Notes under the pieces: model-generated
What the model saw: the letters and a program-made list of their open reading frames with translations, nothing else
Databases searched by the model: none
What the model was told of the DNA's origin: nothing
Translations under genes and position numbers: made by a program
Shown here: positions 8,430 to 16,985 of the stretch, in pieces
How the letters are laid out: every line of letters begins with the position of its first letter
Position numbering within the stretch: position 1 is the first letter of the stretch
DNA from: Poriferisodalis sp965221945
GTDB taxonomy: Bacteria > Actinomycetota > Acidimicrobiia > Acidimicrobiales > Poriferisodalaceae
Assembly: GCF_965221945.1 (NCBI RefSeq)
Contig: NZ_OZ244925.1
Span: forward strand, 62,001 to 126,000
DNA length: 64,000 bases
Direction: 5' to 3'

Positions 8430-9623
8430 CTAGAGGCCGGAGGTATCCATGTCGGGATCGAAGAAGGTGCGGCCGGCCACTTCCATGACCGGCATCGCAA
8501 CCATGAAGTGAGCCGACGCCGTATGCACGTCACGCAGGTGACGCTGCAGCGGTGACGACTCGAAGATTGCAGCGCCGCCGACAGCGGTGTTCATGGACTC
8601 GATCACCCGCACACTGGTCTGTATCGCATGGACGGTTGCGGTGCGCAGGTCGCGCCGGGTCGCAATGTCGGCCAGCGTGTGTTGTGCACGATCCCACGCT
8701 GCATCGATGGTCGTGTAGAGCAGCGTGCGGGCGGCGCGGACTTCGGTGTCGGCCACTGCCACTGCGCTGTGCAGTGCCGGCCGCTGCCCCAGGGTGCGAC
8801 GCGAGCCCTGAGGCACTTTGGCCTTGGCAACCTCGATGACCTCGTCGACGCAGGCACGAGCCATGCCGAGCGCGATCGCACCTATCGGCAGTGCCAGCAG
8901 GCCGAAGAGCGGAAAGCGGTACAACGGCTCTGTGGCGTAGGGCGACCGCAGGATGTCAGCGCCGTTGGCGATGCGAGGGGCGGGGAGCCACACGTCGTGG
9001 CACTCGAAGGTGCTCGAACCCGAGCCCCGCAGCCCGCTGGTGTGCCAGTCGTCGTGAATCACGATCTCGTCAGGTCGGAAGAAAGCACGGCCCAGTGCTG
9101 GCAGTCCGGAATCGCCCGAGTCCTGACCGTCAATCTGCACACCCCCCGAGATCCACGCGGAGTTATGGCAGCCCGACGCCCACGCCCAGCGTCCGCTGAC
9201 GACGTAGCCGTCAGTGCCATCGGGACCGCGTGCTGGCGTAGCCCGACCTGAGGATGCGAACACGCCCGCAGTGATGACGTCAGGGTTTCTGAGAACTTCG
9301 GCCAGCTGTTCCGGCGTCAGCGCGGCGAACATGATCTGCGACGTGGCGCCGATAAACGTGCACCACGCAGCCGACGCATTGCCTGTCGCGAGTGTCTCGC
9401 TCACCTGTGCCACGGTGGTCGGGGACAGTCCGAGGCCGCCAAGGGTCGGCGGCACCAGCGTCCGATAGAAGCCGGCTTCGGCGAGCGAGTCCGCCAGGTC
9501 TTGGGGCAGCTTTCGCAGACGGTCGATCTCAACGCTGCGTTCGCGCAGTTCACCTAAGAAGCTCGCCGCGGCAGCCAGCATCGCCTCACCATCGACGACG
9601 TCGGACGTAGCGGGGGGCGTCAT
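8430..9623 (-). CDS. Acyl-CoA dehydrogenase-like flavin monooxygenase (HsaA/group D type)
   Basis: The 397-residue protein has the acyl-CoA dehydrogenase fold: an N-terminal helical domain with LPQDLADSLAEAGFYRTLVPPTLGGLGL, a central beta domain with SGRWAWASGCHNSAW, and a C-terminal helical domain. The SGRW.ASG...A motif and C-terminal VGGAAIFESSPLQRHLRDV are those of the monooxygenase branch (such as HsaA and 4-hydroxyphenylacetate-3-hydroxylase-like enzymes). These use reduced flavin supplied by a separate reductase. It is therefore predicted to hydroxylate a ring substrate rather than desaturate an acyl-CoA. It is convergent with the ThDP-enzyme gene. No reductase partner is in the immediate neighbourhood. 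Confidence 0.85.
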   Translation of the reverse strand: MTPPATSDVVDGEAMLAAAASFLGELRERSVEIDRLRKLPQDLADSLAEAGFYRTLVPPTLGGLGLSPTTVAQVSETLATGNASAAWCTFIGATSQIMFAALTPEQLAEVLRNPDVITAGVFASSGRATPARGPDGTDGYVVSGRWAWASGCHNSAWISGGVQIDGQDSGDSGLPALGRAFFRPDEIVIHDDWHTSGLRGSGSSTFECHDVWLPAPRIANGADILRSPYATEPLYRFPLFGLLALPIGAIALGMARACVDEVIEVAKAKVPQGSRRTLGQRPALHSAVAVADTEVRAARTLLYTTIDAAWDRAQHTLADIATRRDLRTATVHAIQTSVRVIESMNTAVGGAAIFESSPLQRHLRDVHTASAHFMVAMPVMEVAGRTFFDPDMDTSGL

Positions 9624-9701
9624 CGCGGCACGGTAACAGCGTCCGCGTAGCCGGCCCTCATGCTTGCTGGGTGTCCTGCTCGCCCCGGTTCGGCGCAGTC
9701 G

Positions 9702-10823
9702 TCAGCAGGGTTCGCAATCGAACGGCACCCCAAGCTCGTCGCCGATACGGCGCAGCGAGCGGACCACCGACGCGGGATAGCTGACTGTGCCGACGGCGGT
9801 ACGACGGTCCATCTCTAGCTGTTCCAGTTCGCCCGGTAGGTACACCGTCTGGCCCGGCAGGGCGTCTTCGGCGCCCGCGGCGCGGATCTGGTCGACCATC
9901 GATTCGATGTCGTCGTGGTAGCCGTCGAGGTCGCGGAACACGCCGGGGTTCATCAGGAGGAAGAACTGTCCCCGATGCCCGACGGCCACGTCGCCAGTGT
10001 GGGCAGAGCCTGCGAGGATGCCGGCGGCGATGTTCGAAGCGGTCACCATGCCGATGCCCTTGTAGCCGCCGATGGCCGGCACGATGCCCCGCATTGCCAC
10101 ATCGGGATCCACGGTGGGGTTGCCGTCGCGATCCAGGAAGCCCCAGGCCTCGGGAATCTCCTTGCCCTCAGAACGGGCCCGCAGCACCTTGCCGAGCGCG
10201 ACCGGGGTGATCGCCATGTCGAGCACGATCGGCGGATCGTTGCGGCGGGGGAACGTCCACACGATCGGGTTGTTGCCGAACAGCTTGCGGCGGCTGCCGA
10301 ACGGCGCCAGATTCGGCACCGACGTCGTCGTGCCGTAGCAGACGAAGCCCTCCTCAGCTGCGCGATACGGGTAGTTCGCACCGCAGCCCCAGTCGTTGGA
10401 GTTACGGATCACGCCCACGACCAGTCCGCTCTCGCGAGCAGCGTCGATCAATTGCTCCATGAAGCGGGTGATGACGAGCTGACCGAGTCCGTGGTGCCCG
10501 TCGGCCACCAGCACCGACGGCGTGCGGGTCACGATTTCACACTGCGCTGTCGGATCGGTGGTGCCGTCGCGGAACCAGTTCACGTACCAGCTGACCCGCT
10601 GGAAACCGTGCGTGTCGACACCGCGCCGGTCCGACCACAGCTGATTGTCGACGACTGTCACCGCATCGGCGGGCGCCATGCCGGCGGCCACATACGCCGC
10701 GTTGCCCCACGGTCGCAGCTCGTCCAGCCGGAACGACAGCGGAGCAGGGTCATCGCCCGCTGCGGGACGGTCGTCAGGTATTCCCCGCGGCAGTGCACCG
10801 GGGTTCGTGGATTTCTCACTCAT
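9702..10823 (-). CDS. Malate/L-lactate dehydrogenase (Ldh_2/YlbC) family oxidoreductase
   Basis: The 373-residue protein matches the Ldh_2 family, NAD(P)-dependent 2-hydroxyacid or ureidoglycolate dehydrogenases with a fold unlike classical lactate dehydrogenase. Visible signatures are WSDRRGVDTHGFQRV (catalytic histidine), NSNDWGCGANYPYRAA, SVPNLAPFGSRRKLFGNNPI, and GGYKGIGM in the second half. ATG 10823 was preferred over 10868 because the additional 15 residues are unconserved. The exact substrate is unknown. Confidence 0.88.
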   Translation of the reverse strand: MSEKSTNPGALPRGIPDDRPAAGDDPAPLSFRLDELRPWGNAAYVAAGMAPADAVTVVDNQLWSDRRGVDTHGFQRVSWYVNWFRDGTTDPTAQCEIVTRTPSVLVADGHHGLGQLVITRFMEQLIDAARESGLVVGVIRNSNDWGCGANYPYRAAEEGFVCYGTTTSVPNLAPFGSRRKLFGNNPIVWTFPRRNDPPIVLDMAITPVALGKVLRARSEGKEIPEAWGFLDRDGNPTVDPDVAMRGIVPAIGGYKGIGMVTASNIAAGILAGSAHTGDVAVGHRGQFFLLMNPGVFRDLDGYHDDIESMVDQIRAAGAEDALPGQTVYLPGELEQLEMDRRTAVGTVSYPASVVRSLRRIGDELGVPFDCEPC

Positions 10824-10911
10824 GTCTGGTCGCTCGCCCTCGGCTCGATCTGCAGCAAGTTTGTACACCTATGGGCAACTCGCTGCCGGTGTGTGACCGC
10901 CGTTACCCCCG

Positions 10912-11126
10912 CTAGCGGTTCAGCCAGTCTTGGCGTGTGTAGCCCGCCTGCTTGAGAAGGCGGAGCAGAAACGGCGCGGGGATCTCGCGGTCACTTGGTA
11001 TGACCTGTCTGTGAGTCCCCTTGATTATGAATTCGTGACTGCCGCCGGGTCGAGGCCCATCCCAGCCTCGCTCACTCAGGAATCTGTGGAGTTGCGACGT
11101 GTGGCGGGAGGAAGCCGACTGGTCAT
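10912..11126 (-). pseudogene. hicA: HicA-type toxin gene with a one-base frameshift
   Basis: Starting at ATG 11126 the frame reads MTSRLPPATRR and then runs into a stop. One base out of phase, the sequence continues LHRFLSERGWDGP, GGSHEFII, and LLRLLKQAGYTRQDW, ending at TGA 10912. Joined, the product would be about 71 residues, the normal size of HicA mRNA interferases (dsRBD-like fold, catalytic histidine in the GSH motif). A related fragment at 12983 reads RRELIN at the same point, showing that one base is missing here. The toxin is therefore probably dead, unless the base loss is a sequencing error. A 35-codon frame overlaps its start. Confidence 0.75.
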
Positions 11127-11128
11127 GC
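11091..11128. repeat. hicA-start repeat, copy A
   Basis: This 38-bp stretch recurs at 12947-12985 in the same orientation with 36 of 39 aligned positions matching (one indel, two substitutions). It corresponds to the first ~12 codons of the HicA-type toxin. The two copies flank the AAA_14 ATPase gene. Confidence 0.8.
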
Positions 11129-11230
11129 AGTAACGGCAATTTCGCCCTCACGGATCTCTTCGACAGCGGCACCGGCGAGCGCAGCGTCAAGCCAACTCTC
11201 CAGCGGCAGCTGCGTCGGGGTCTGCGCCAT
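11123..11230 (-). CDS. 35-residue ORF overlapping the hicA start, possible antitoxin remnant
   Basis: This short frame (MAQTPTQLPLESWLDAALAG... ending in EGEIAVTA) overlaps the hicA ATG by four bases in the ATGA arrangement usual for toxin-antitoxin pairs. It is too short to be a complete HicB. The frame is closed by a TGA only eight codons upstream of its ATG, so any longer antitoxin has been lost. Its last residues are loosely similar to the frame that precedes the second hicA fragment (LADTALAGARTA). Function is an inference from position only. Confidence 0.4.
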   Translation of the reverse strand: MAQTPTQLPLESWLDAALAGAAVEEIREGEIAVTA

Positions 11231-11567
11231 GGCTCCAAGCGTAATTCTGTGCTCTCAATCGCCCGCTACAACACTTCGATGACGGCGGAGCGTCGAGGTT
11301 CGCAACCGAACAACGACCCGTTCAGCATCATGCTGAGTCAGGTGAGATCGAGAGAGGCGCTGATCTTCTCCCATGAACGGGTCGGGGACCCAGCGCAAGC
11401 CGGTGTGTCATGTCGTCGATCAGATCATCGATTGTGAGCCACACAGTTTGCTGGTGAGCATCTAGACAAATTGCTGATTACCGTGCTAACGGATTGTGGG
11501 TAGGACTCCTAACCAATTGTTGATTAGGAAGCAGGAAGATTGTCGATGGGGCGCTAGGTTTGGACGC
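11231..11567. other. Intergenic region upstream of the AAA_14 ATPase
   Basis: I see no supported gene here. The left part is upstream of the hicA remnant. The right part (from about 11465) becomes AT-richer and holds related elements, ACAAATTGCTGATTA near 11465 and the palindrome at 11508-11528, which probably form the promoter/operator of the ATPase gene. Confidence 0.5.
11508..11528. promoter_or_regulatory. 21-bp palindrome upstream of the AAA_14 ATPase
   Basis: The sequence CCTAACCAATTGTTGATTAGG is an imperfect inverted repeat: CCTAA and CAA on the left pair with TTG and TTAGG on the right, around a TTG centre. A second motif CAAATTGCTGATTA begins about 45 bases upstream. Position 40 bases before the likely GTG start suggests an operator. 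A sequence role is inferred; no regulator is identified. Confidence 0.45.
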
Positions 11568-12935
11568 GTGGAAGAGCACCGGCGGCATCTGGGCGCGAAC
11601 CTCACGGACGCGCTTGACGCATCACGGGTGGTCGTGCTCCATGGGCCGCGCCAAAGCGGCAAAACCACGCTGGCACGACGAATCGCCACCGCACGCGGTG
11701 GCGACTACGTCAGCCTCGACGACGACGACGTTCTTGCTCTAGCCCTCGACGACCCACACGCCTTCGTTCGTGCATTCCGTCCGCCTGTGGTCATCGACGA
11801 AGTTCAGCGGGCCGGAGATCGATTGGTGCGAGCCGTGAAGATCGCTGTGGACGACGGAACCAATGCAGCAGGACGCTTCCTGCTGACCGGTTCCACGAAT
11901 TTCCTCACGGTGCCGACGATCAGCGAATCGCTGGCCGGGCGCGCGACGATCTTGACGCTGTGGCCTTTCAGCCAAGCCGAACTGTGGGGGTCTTCCGTCG
12001 GCACTCACAGCGCAACCGGCGCCATGCCCCCCGTCAGTGCACACCCAACGCAGCAATCGAAGCTGACGTCATCCGCCGTCGGCGCATCGCGCTCCACCAA
12101 CGCCGTCGAGCGGTGGTTCGACCAAGACAGCTCCCTACGGCGAGCAGCGCGTTCCTCCACCAGTCGCAGCGATTACCTGGAGAAGGTGTGCATCGGTGGC
12201 TTCCCGGAGGTACAGCAGCTCAGCGCGCACAGACGCAACCGATGGTTCTTGGGCTACGCCGAAACGGTGGTGAGCCGGGATATAGCGCAGCTCGGCGACA
12301 TCCGTCGCGCTGCGATGTTGCCGCAGATGCTGCGCCTCGCAGCCGCTCAGACCTCGTCGGAGCTCAACGTGTCTCGGTGGGCTGATCAACTCGGAGCGGA
12401 TCGCGCAACGGTGCAGTCCTACCTTGGCTGGCTGCGCATAGTTTTCTTGGTCCATGAACTGTCCTCGTGGCGGCGCAACCGAACTTCTAGAGTCGTACAG
12501 AGCCCAAAGCTGCACGTCACCGACAGCGGACTCGCCGCAGGGCTGCTCGGGCTGAGCGCTGACGCTTTGGCAGCGCTGAATCACCCGATGACGGGTCCGC
12601 TCTTCGAGACGTTTGCCGTCAATGAGATCGTGCGGCTCTGCTCAGCAGCGGAGATGCCGGTGTCACTGCATCACTACCGCGACAATGCTCAACGCGAGGT
12701 TGATCTGGTGCTCGAACGATCCGACGGTGCTGTCGTGGCGGTGGAGATCAAGGCGACATCGTCGCCCAGGCCAGATGATCTGCGCAATCTGGTCTACTTC
12801 CGAGACCGCCTCGATGCCGTCGAACCGGGAGCATTTCGCGCGGGTGTGCTGCTCCACTCAGGTGCCAACACCCTGCCCCACGACGATCGCGTGCTGTCAG
12901 CCTCCCTCGACACGCTTTGGCAATCGCCCCGATGA
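11568..12935 (+). CDS. AAA_14/DUF4143 family ATPase
   Basis: The protein (455 residues from GTG 11568) has an N-terminal AAA_14 ATPase domain with Walker A GPRQSGKTT near residue 30 and Walker B PVVIDEVQRAGD. The C-terminal DUF4143 region contains YLEKVCIGGFPE, a winged-helix-like middle, SPKLHVTDSGLAAGLLG, and a nuclease-fold-like REVDLVLE...VAVEIKATSS. This superfamily is widespread, often transferred horizontally, and without a settled function; defence and toxin-like roles have been discussed. The upstream start at 11496 would run through the palindrome, so GTG 11568 is preferred. A second family member lies at 55269. The gene sits between two copies of a hicA-derived repeat. Confidence 0.85.
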   Translation: MEEHRRHLGANLTDALDASRVVVLHGPRQSGKTTLARRIATARGGDYVSLDDDDVLALALDDPHAFVRAFRPPVVIDEVQRAGDRLVRAVKIAVDDGTNAAGRFLLTGSTNFLTVPTISESLAGRATILTLWPFSQAELWGSSVGTHSATGAMPPVSAHPTQQSKLTSSAVGASRSTNAVERWFDQDSSLRRAARSSTSRSDYLEKVCIGGFPEVQQLSAHRRNRWFLGYAETVVSRDIAQLGDIRRAAMLPQMLRLAAAQTSSELNVSRWADQLGADRATVQSYLGWLRIVFLVHELSSWRRNRTSRVVQSPKLHVTDSGLAAGLLGLSADALAALNHPMTGPLFETFAVNEIVRLCSAAEMPVSLHHYRDNAQREVDLVLERSDGAVVAVEIKATSSPRPDDLRNLVYFRDRLDAVEPGAFRAGVLLHSGANTLPHDDRVLSASLDTLWQSPR

Positions 12936-12983
12936 ACGGTTGATGAGTTCGCGACGTGTGGCCGGAGGAAGCCGGCTGGTCAT
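12897..12983 (-). pseudogene. hicA: 5' fragment of a second hicA copy
   Basis: From ATG 12983 the frame begins MTSRLPPATRREL, the HicA-type N-terminus, then diverges into INRSSGRLPKRVEGG and stops within the 3' end of the ATPase gene. Only the first ~13 codons are toxin-like. The preceding overlapping frame ends LADTALAGARTA with an ATGA overlap like that at the first copy. It is a relic of a duplicated or disrupted toxin-antitoxin locus. Confidence 0.65.
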
Positions 12984-12985
12984 GC
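12947..12985. repeat. hicA-start repeat, copy B
   Basis: Direct repeat partner of 11091-11128, lying just after the ATPase stop. It contains the extra C (GTTCGCGACG) that keeps the hicA frame open, which identifies the base missing from copy A. Confidence 0.8.
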
Positions 12986-13295
12986 GGTTCGGGCACCTGC
13001 TAGAGCTGTGTCCGCAAGCGTTTGCGCTGTAGTCGGCGAGCCCGGTGCTGGCATTCCGCAGTCCTGGCAGGCTGCGTCGGCTGGGAGCGAGGGTGCATGC
13101 GTGCGCACAGCACGATTGATGGCGCGACGCGACCTGCTCGTCCGGGCTCGGTCATCGGGCAGGGGCGCGAGCTCGCCACGAGTGCGCTGCGTTGCGGTGT
13201 CTGGGGGTTGCGCTGGCGTCGGTTTGGGTGTGGTGATGCCGTTGGGGGGTCGTTCGGGGGCTTTCGTATCACACCCCATATTTACAGTCATTGTC
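12986..13295. other. Region upstream of the DUF222/HNH gene
   Basis: The downstream frame stays open through this stretch (from 13008), but the residues are low-complexity and unlike the family's N-terminus. I therefore read the region as intergenic. I see no RNA gene or repeat in it beyond the hicA relic at its left edge. Confidence 0.4.
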
Positions 13296-14873
13296 ATGAA
13301 GCGCTCAGACGTTCGCAGCGATTCGACGGGAATGCCGACCGGCTTGATGCCGGCGAGCGACGCGGCCGTGGCCGCTCCGCCCGCGCTGGCGTCACCGGTC
13401 GAACCGGCATCGCTTCGGGTTGAGCCGGTTGAGCCGGTATCGATTGCGGTGCCGCTTCGGGCCGGGCCGGTTGAGGGTGTGTTGTCGGTGCTATGCGGGG
13501 CGCGTGACGTCGTCGCGCGGGCGTCGCGGGTGCCGTTGGGCGATGCTGGCTGCGACACGCTCGCCGATGTCATCGACGTGGCGTCTCGGCTGCGCTCAGC
13601 CGCGGACGCGCTGGTGCTCTCAGCGACTGCTGCGCTCGAGGTCGCCCGTCCTGGGTCGGGCCGCAGTGCGCTGGTGGGCCGGGCGCGGCTGAGCAAGCGC
13701 AACGCCAAGCGCACCGTCGAGTCCAGCGAGCAGGTCGCTCAGATGCCGAATGTGGCTCGGGGCCTCGCGGTGGGCGAGCTGAACGTCGAGCACGCCCAGG
13801 TACTTGCCGACGCTGCGCGGCGCACCAGCCCCGACGCGGTCGATTCCGCAGAAGAGTTGCTCGAAGCCGCCGCGGTGGTGTCGCCTGAGACGCTGCGCGA
13901 GCAAGCCAAGAAGTTCGCGGCCCGTCATGACCCTGCCGCTGCGCAGACCGAGTTGGGCCGTCAGCGCCGCGATCGCTGCGCGTCGTTGTTCGTTGACGAT
14001 TCCACCGGGATGGGTGTGCTGCACGCCCAGTTCGACTCGGTCAGCTTCGCAATGGTGCGCCAAGCACTCGAGAACTACAACGACGCCTTGTGGCGTCTCG
14101 ACGGCGGACGCGACGCCACACCCAACCAGATTCGCGACAACCGCCAGCGCCTCGCGGACAGCCTGTTCGAGATGGTCACCGACCGCAACGCCCTGGCCAC
14201 CATCGACCACACCGCCGCACACGGCCACGACACCACCCGCCGCCCACGAACCGATGACGGCCACGGCTGGCGCAGCGATGCCGACGGCGATGACGCCTCC
14301 GACAGCCCGGCGGGTCGCTCGATCGATCGGTGGCGGCCCGCGCAAGCACCCAACCAGCTCATCATCATCGCCGAGATCGGCGTCATCGACGGCACCAAAC
14401 CCCACGGAACCTGCGAACTCCTCGGCACCGGACCCGTCCCGCCGGCAATCCTCGACAACCTCTCACCCGACACTCACATCAGGGGCGCACTGTTCGACAC
14501 CAACGGAGAAATCCTGTGGCTCGGACGCAGCCGCCGAGACGCCAGCGTCGCCCAACATCTCGCCGTCGCGATCCGCGACCGCGGCTGCGTGCTGTGCCGC
14601 GCACCCATGCACCGCTGCGACGACCACCACATCGAGGAATGGGCCGCCGACAACGGCACCACCGACGTGCCCAATCTCGCTGCTCTGTGCAAGAAATGCC
14701 ACCACGAGCTCCACAACAACAACCAGCAACTCCACCGACACCGAGCCACCGGCGAATGGACCGCCAAGCCCCGCACCCGCACCGCCAAGCCCCGCACCCG
14801 CACCGCCAACCACGCCACCGCCGCTACCGCTACTGCACGAGCAGCCGGCCCAATGCACACACCACGCGAATAG
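13296..14873 (+). CDS. DUF222 / HNH endonuclease (13E12-like) protein
   Basis: The 525-residue protein has the actinobacterial layout of an N-terminal DUF222 helical region (about residues 50-300, with TLADVIDVASRLRSAADALV and RTSPDAVDSAEELLEAA) and a C-terminal HNH nuclease motif, CVLCRAPMHRCDDHHIEEW...NLAALCKKCHHELHNN. The two CxxC pairs should bind zinc, and the HH pair supplies the catalytic histidine. The last ~40 residues repeat TAKPRTR units. These genes occur in multiple divergent copies in actinobacteria (mycobacterial REP13E12-type) and are associated with mobile or phage-like loci. ATG 13296 begins a plausible N-terminus; upstream codons are unconserved. Confidence 0.88.
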   Translation: MKRSDVRSDSTGMPTGLMPASDAAVAAPPALASPVEPASLRVEPVEPVSIAVPLRAGPVEGVLSVLCGARDVVARASRVPLGDAGCDTLADVIDVASRLRSAADALVLSATAALEVARPGSGRSALVGRARLSKRNAKRTVESSEQVAQMPNVARGLAVGELNVEHAQVLADAARRTSPDAVDSAEELLEAAAVVSPETLREQAKKFAARHDPAAAQTELGRQRRDRCASLFVDDSTGMGVLHAQFDSVSFAMVRQALENYNDALWRLDGGRDATPNQIRDNRQRLADSLFEMVTDRNALATIDHTAAHGHDTTRRPRTDDGHGWRSDADGDDASDSPAGRSIDRWRPAQAPNQLIIIAEIGVIDGTKPHGTCELLGTGPVPPAILDNLSPDTHIRGALFDTNGEILWLGRSRRDASVAQHLAVAIRDRGCVLCRAPMHRCDDHHIEEWAADNGTTDVPNLAALCKKCHHELHNNNQQLHRHRATGEWTAKPRTRTAKPRTRTANHATAATATARAAGPMHTPRE

Positions 14874-15224
14874 GGACTTGAGCGGGCAGGCGACTGGTCA
14901 AGCACGCGGGCGCCGTCAGAACGACGCCTGTCCGACGTGTCGCCCGCCTACTCGCTCGGCTCCTACGCCACAGCCCCCCAGCGACACGGGGCCAGCCACG
15001 ACACAACCCGCGCCGAGAGCCAACCATGACGAGTCAGCCACGACGGAGCGACCACCGAGAACCGACCACCGAGAACCGACCACGACGAAGCCAGTCACGA
15101 CACAACGTCCACCGAGAACCGACTACGACTCGGTGCCTCCGGCGGGCGGACGGACATCGAGCGGCTGACTCAGCGCCTCAGCACACAGTCGCCCTCATCC
15201 ACGCAGACGTTGCCGGACACAGCA
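14874..15224. other. Non-coding stretch between the HNH gene and the convergent dehydrogenase gene
   Basis: No gene is supported. The stretch is rich in GACCAC/GAGAACC motifs, with a short tandem repeat at 15050-15083 and a dispersed further copy near 15108. It may be decayed coding sequence of the HNH gene's repetitive tail. Confidence 0.4.
15050..15083. repeat. 14-bp tandem repeat
   Basis: GACCACCGAGAACC occurs twice in a row, followed by a partial third unit GACCAC. A related CCACCGAGAACCGAC recurs about 30 bases downstream. It is low-complexity DNA next to the repetitive 3' end of the HNH gene. Confidence 0.6.
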
Positions 15225-16280
15225 CTAGAGAACGTCGATGACGGCGGAGGCGAAGTCCTCGGTGCCTGCTGTGCCGCCCTGGTCAGGCGTCAGGCGCTCG
15301 CCTTGTTCGTAGACCTCTTCCAGCGCCCGGTCCAACCGGTCCGCTGGAGCCTCAAGCCCGAGGTGGCGCAGCATCATCTCGGCGGATTCGAGCGTGGCGG
15401 TCGGGTTGATGATGCCCAGCCCGGCGATATCGGGAGCCGTGCCGTGCGCCGATTCGAAGTAGGCCCAGTCGTCGCCGTAGCAGCCAGATGGTGCGAGGCC
15501 CATCCCGCCGATGGTGCCTGCACCCTCGTCGGAGAGGATGTCGCCGTACAGGTTGGGCAGCAGCAGCACATCGAGATCGTGCGGGCGCATGACCAGCCGG
15601 TGTGCCATGTCGTCGATGATGAACTGCTCGTATTCCAGGCCCGGATACTCCGAGGCGACCTCACGAGCGATGTCGCAGAACCAGCGATCGGTGGCGGGCA
15701 GCATGTTCGTCTTGGCAGACACGGTCAGCTTCCCGCCTCGCTGCAATGCCAGCTCGCACGCAAAGCGGGTGACCTGTTCCGTGCCGGGCCGGGTGATGAT
15801 CTTCGCCGCGAAGCGGCCATTTGCGGCGTCGGGCGGGACACGGGAGCGGCCTTCGGTCAGCCCTGCATCCAGCAGCAACTTGGCGGGACCCATCACGCCG
15901 ACGTACATGTCCTCGAGGTTTTCGCGCACGATCACGTAATCGATGCCCTCGGGCCGAGCCAGCGGCGAGGCGTAGCCCGACCGCCAGCGGACCGGACGCA
16001 CGTTGGCGTACGTGCGCTTGCCCCAGCGCATGAAGCCTGCCCCTGGCGTCGTGCCATTTGACGAGCCGAACAGCACCGTGTCGGCGGCGTCGATGTGCTC
16101 GCCGACCAGTGCTTCTCGCTCTTCGGGTGTGCGGGCGGCCAATTCGTCGCCGACTGGGACGTGGTCCCACTCGATCGGCAGGTCGAGGGCGTCCAAGACG
16201 CGCAGCGAGGCCGACATCGCCTCGGGCGCAGCGTCGTCGCCAGGAATCACGCACACCTTGTGCCGCCGAACAGAGGTCAT
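15225..16280 (-). CDS. Isocitrate/isopropylmalate dehydrogenase family protein
   Basis: The 351-residue protein belongs to the beta-decarboxylating dehydrogenase family, which oxidises and decarboxylates a malate-like substrate with NAD(P). Signatures are VCVIPGDDAAPE at the N-terminus, VRENLEDMYVG, KTNM with the catalytic lysine, LLPNLYGDILSDEGAGTIGG with the metal-binding aspartates, and the adenine-binding ESAHGTAPDIAGLGIINPTA. No leu or TCA genes are adjacent, so it could be an isopropylmalate, homoisocitrate, tartrate or isocitrate enzyme. The start ATG 16280 fits the family's N-terminus. Confidence 0.88.
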   Translation of the reverse strand: MTSVRRHKVCVIPGDDAAPEAMSASLRVLDALDLPIEWDHVPVGDELAARTPEEREALVGEHIDAADTVLFGSSNGTTPGAGFMRWGKRTYANVRPVRWRSGYASPLARPEGIDYVIVRENLEDMYVGVMGPAKLLLDAGLTEGRSRVPPDAANGRFAAKIITRPGTEQVTRFACELALQRGGKLTVSAKTNMLPATDRWFCDIAREVASEYPGLEYEQFIIDDMAHRLVMRPHDLDVLLLPNLYGDILSDEGAGTIGGMGLAPSGCYGDDWAYFESAHGTAPDIAGLGIINPTATLESAEMMLRHLGLEAPADRLDRALEEVYEQGERLTPDQGGTAGTEDFASAVIDVL

Positions 16281-16364
16281 GCGCCGACGCTACGCGGCCC
16301 AGTTGTCGTATTGCTCGGCGTCGCCTGCGCGAGGCGATCACGGCGTCGCTGTGAGACGGCGGGC

Positions 16365-16907
16365 TCAGAGGCCGGGCTTGGTCACCATCACCGCGATTGC
16401 CGCCACGACGACCAGGCTCGCCATTGCGTCGAGCGTTCGCCAGCGACGAAGCAGGCCACTGATCACCGCTGGCTCGCTGTTGCCGGCGTCGAGTGCTGCG
16501 AGCAGCTTCTGCGTCGTGGGCCGCACGGCCCCGTGCGCGAGGGCCACCCAGGCGAAATAGAGGACCAAGCCAATCGTGACCCAGCCTTGGCGGAAGTCCC
16601 AGCGATCGTCGAGCAACACCGCAGCGAAACCCGCCAGACCGGCAACGTAGACCGACACGTCCGCGAAGCGAGTCAGGACGTAGCGGTTGGATCGCTGCGC
16701 CACCGCCGCTGCGGCTGGGTACACGGGCTCGTTCGACTCGGGGGAGTCCTCAAGCGCGTCATTGATGGTTCGGCGTGTTGCAAATGCAGTCATCGCTGCG
16801 CCGCCGAATCCGAAACCGGCGGTGAGCAAATGAGTCACCAGCAGCACTTGATATGGCCCTGAGTTGAATCCGGCGGCCAGCAGCGAACTCACAGCGTTGT
16901 GATCCAT
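16365..16907 (-). CDS. DUF2269-like integral membrane protein
   Basis: The 180-residue product has four hydrophobic stretches: VLLVTHLLTAGFGFGGAAM, VYVAGLAGFAAVLL, WVTIGLVLYFAWVAL and AMASLVVVAAIAVMV. An ALDAGN loop lies before the last helix. The layout resembles small membrane proteins of the DUF2269 type, whose function is unknown. It is divergent from the CO dehydrogenase operon, sharing the ~157-base region with the stem-loop at 16965. Confidence 0.6.
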   Translation of the reverse strand: MDHNAVSSLLAAGFNSGPYQVLLVTHLLTAGFGFGGAAMTAFATRRTINDALEDSPESNEPVYPAAAAVAQRSNRYVLTRFADVSVYVAGLAGFAAVLLDDRWDFRQGWVTIGLVLYFAWVALAHGAVRPTTQKLLAALDAGNSEPAVISGLLRRWRTLDAMASLVVVAAIAVMVTKPGL

Positions 16908-16964
16908 GACCTGAGTATTCCGTGCCCACGGGTCGATGGGTGCGCGGGTAGCCGAGCGAGACGT

Positions 16965-16985
16965 GAAGCCCGCCGATCGGGCTTC
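16965..16985. promoter_or_regulatory. Perfect 8-bp stem-loop upstream of the cox operon
   Basis: GAAGCCCG and CGGGCTTC form a perfect 8-bp stem around a CCGAT loop, followed by GTTCTT on the plus strand. It looks like an intrinsic terminator. Because no plus-strand gene ends here, it may instead be a leader structure or attenuator of the cox operon, or an operator between the divergent genes. Confidence 0.45.

Noticed and set aside
11091..12985. Direct repeats as attachment sites of an integrative element carrying the ATPase
   Set aside because: No integrase or recombinase gene lies between them, and both repeats are better explained as hicA coding fragments.
13008..13295. N-terminal extension of the DUF222/HNH protein
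   Set aside because: The frame is open but codes for unconserved, unusual residues; ATG 13296 gives a normal family length.
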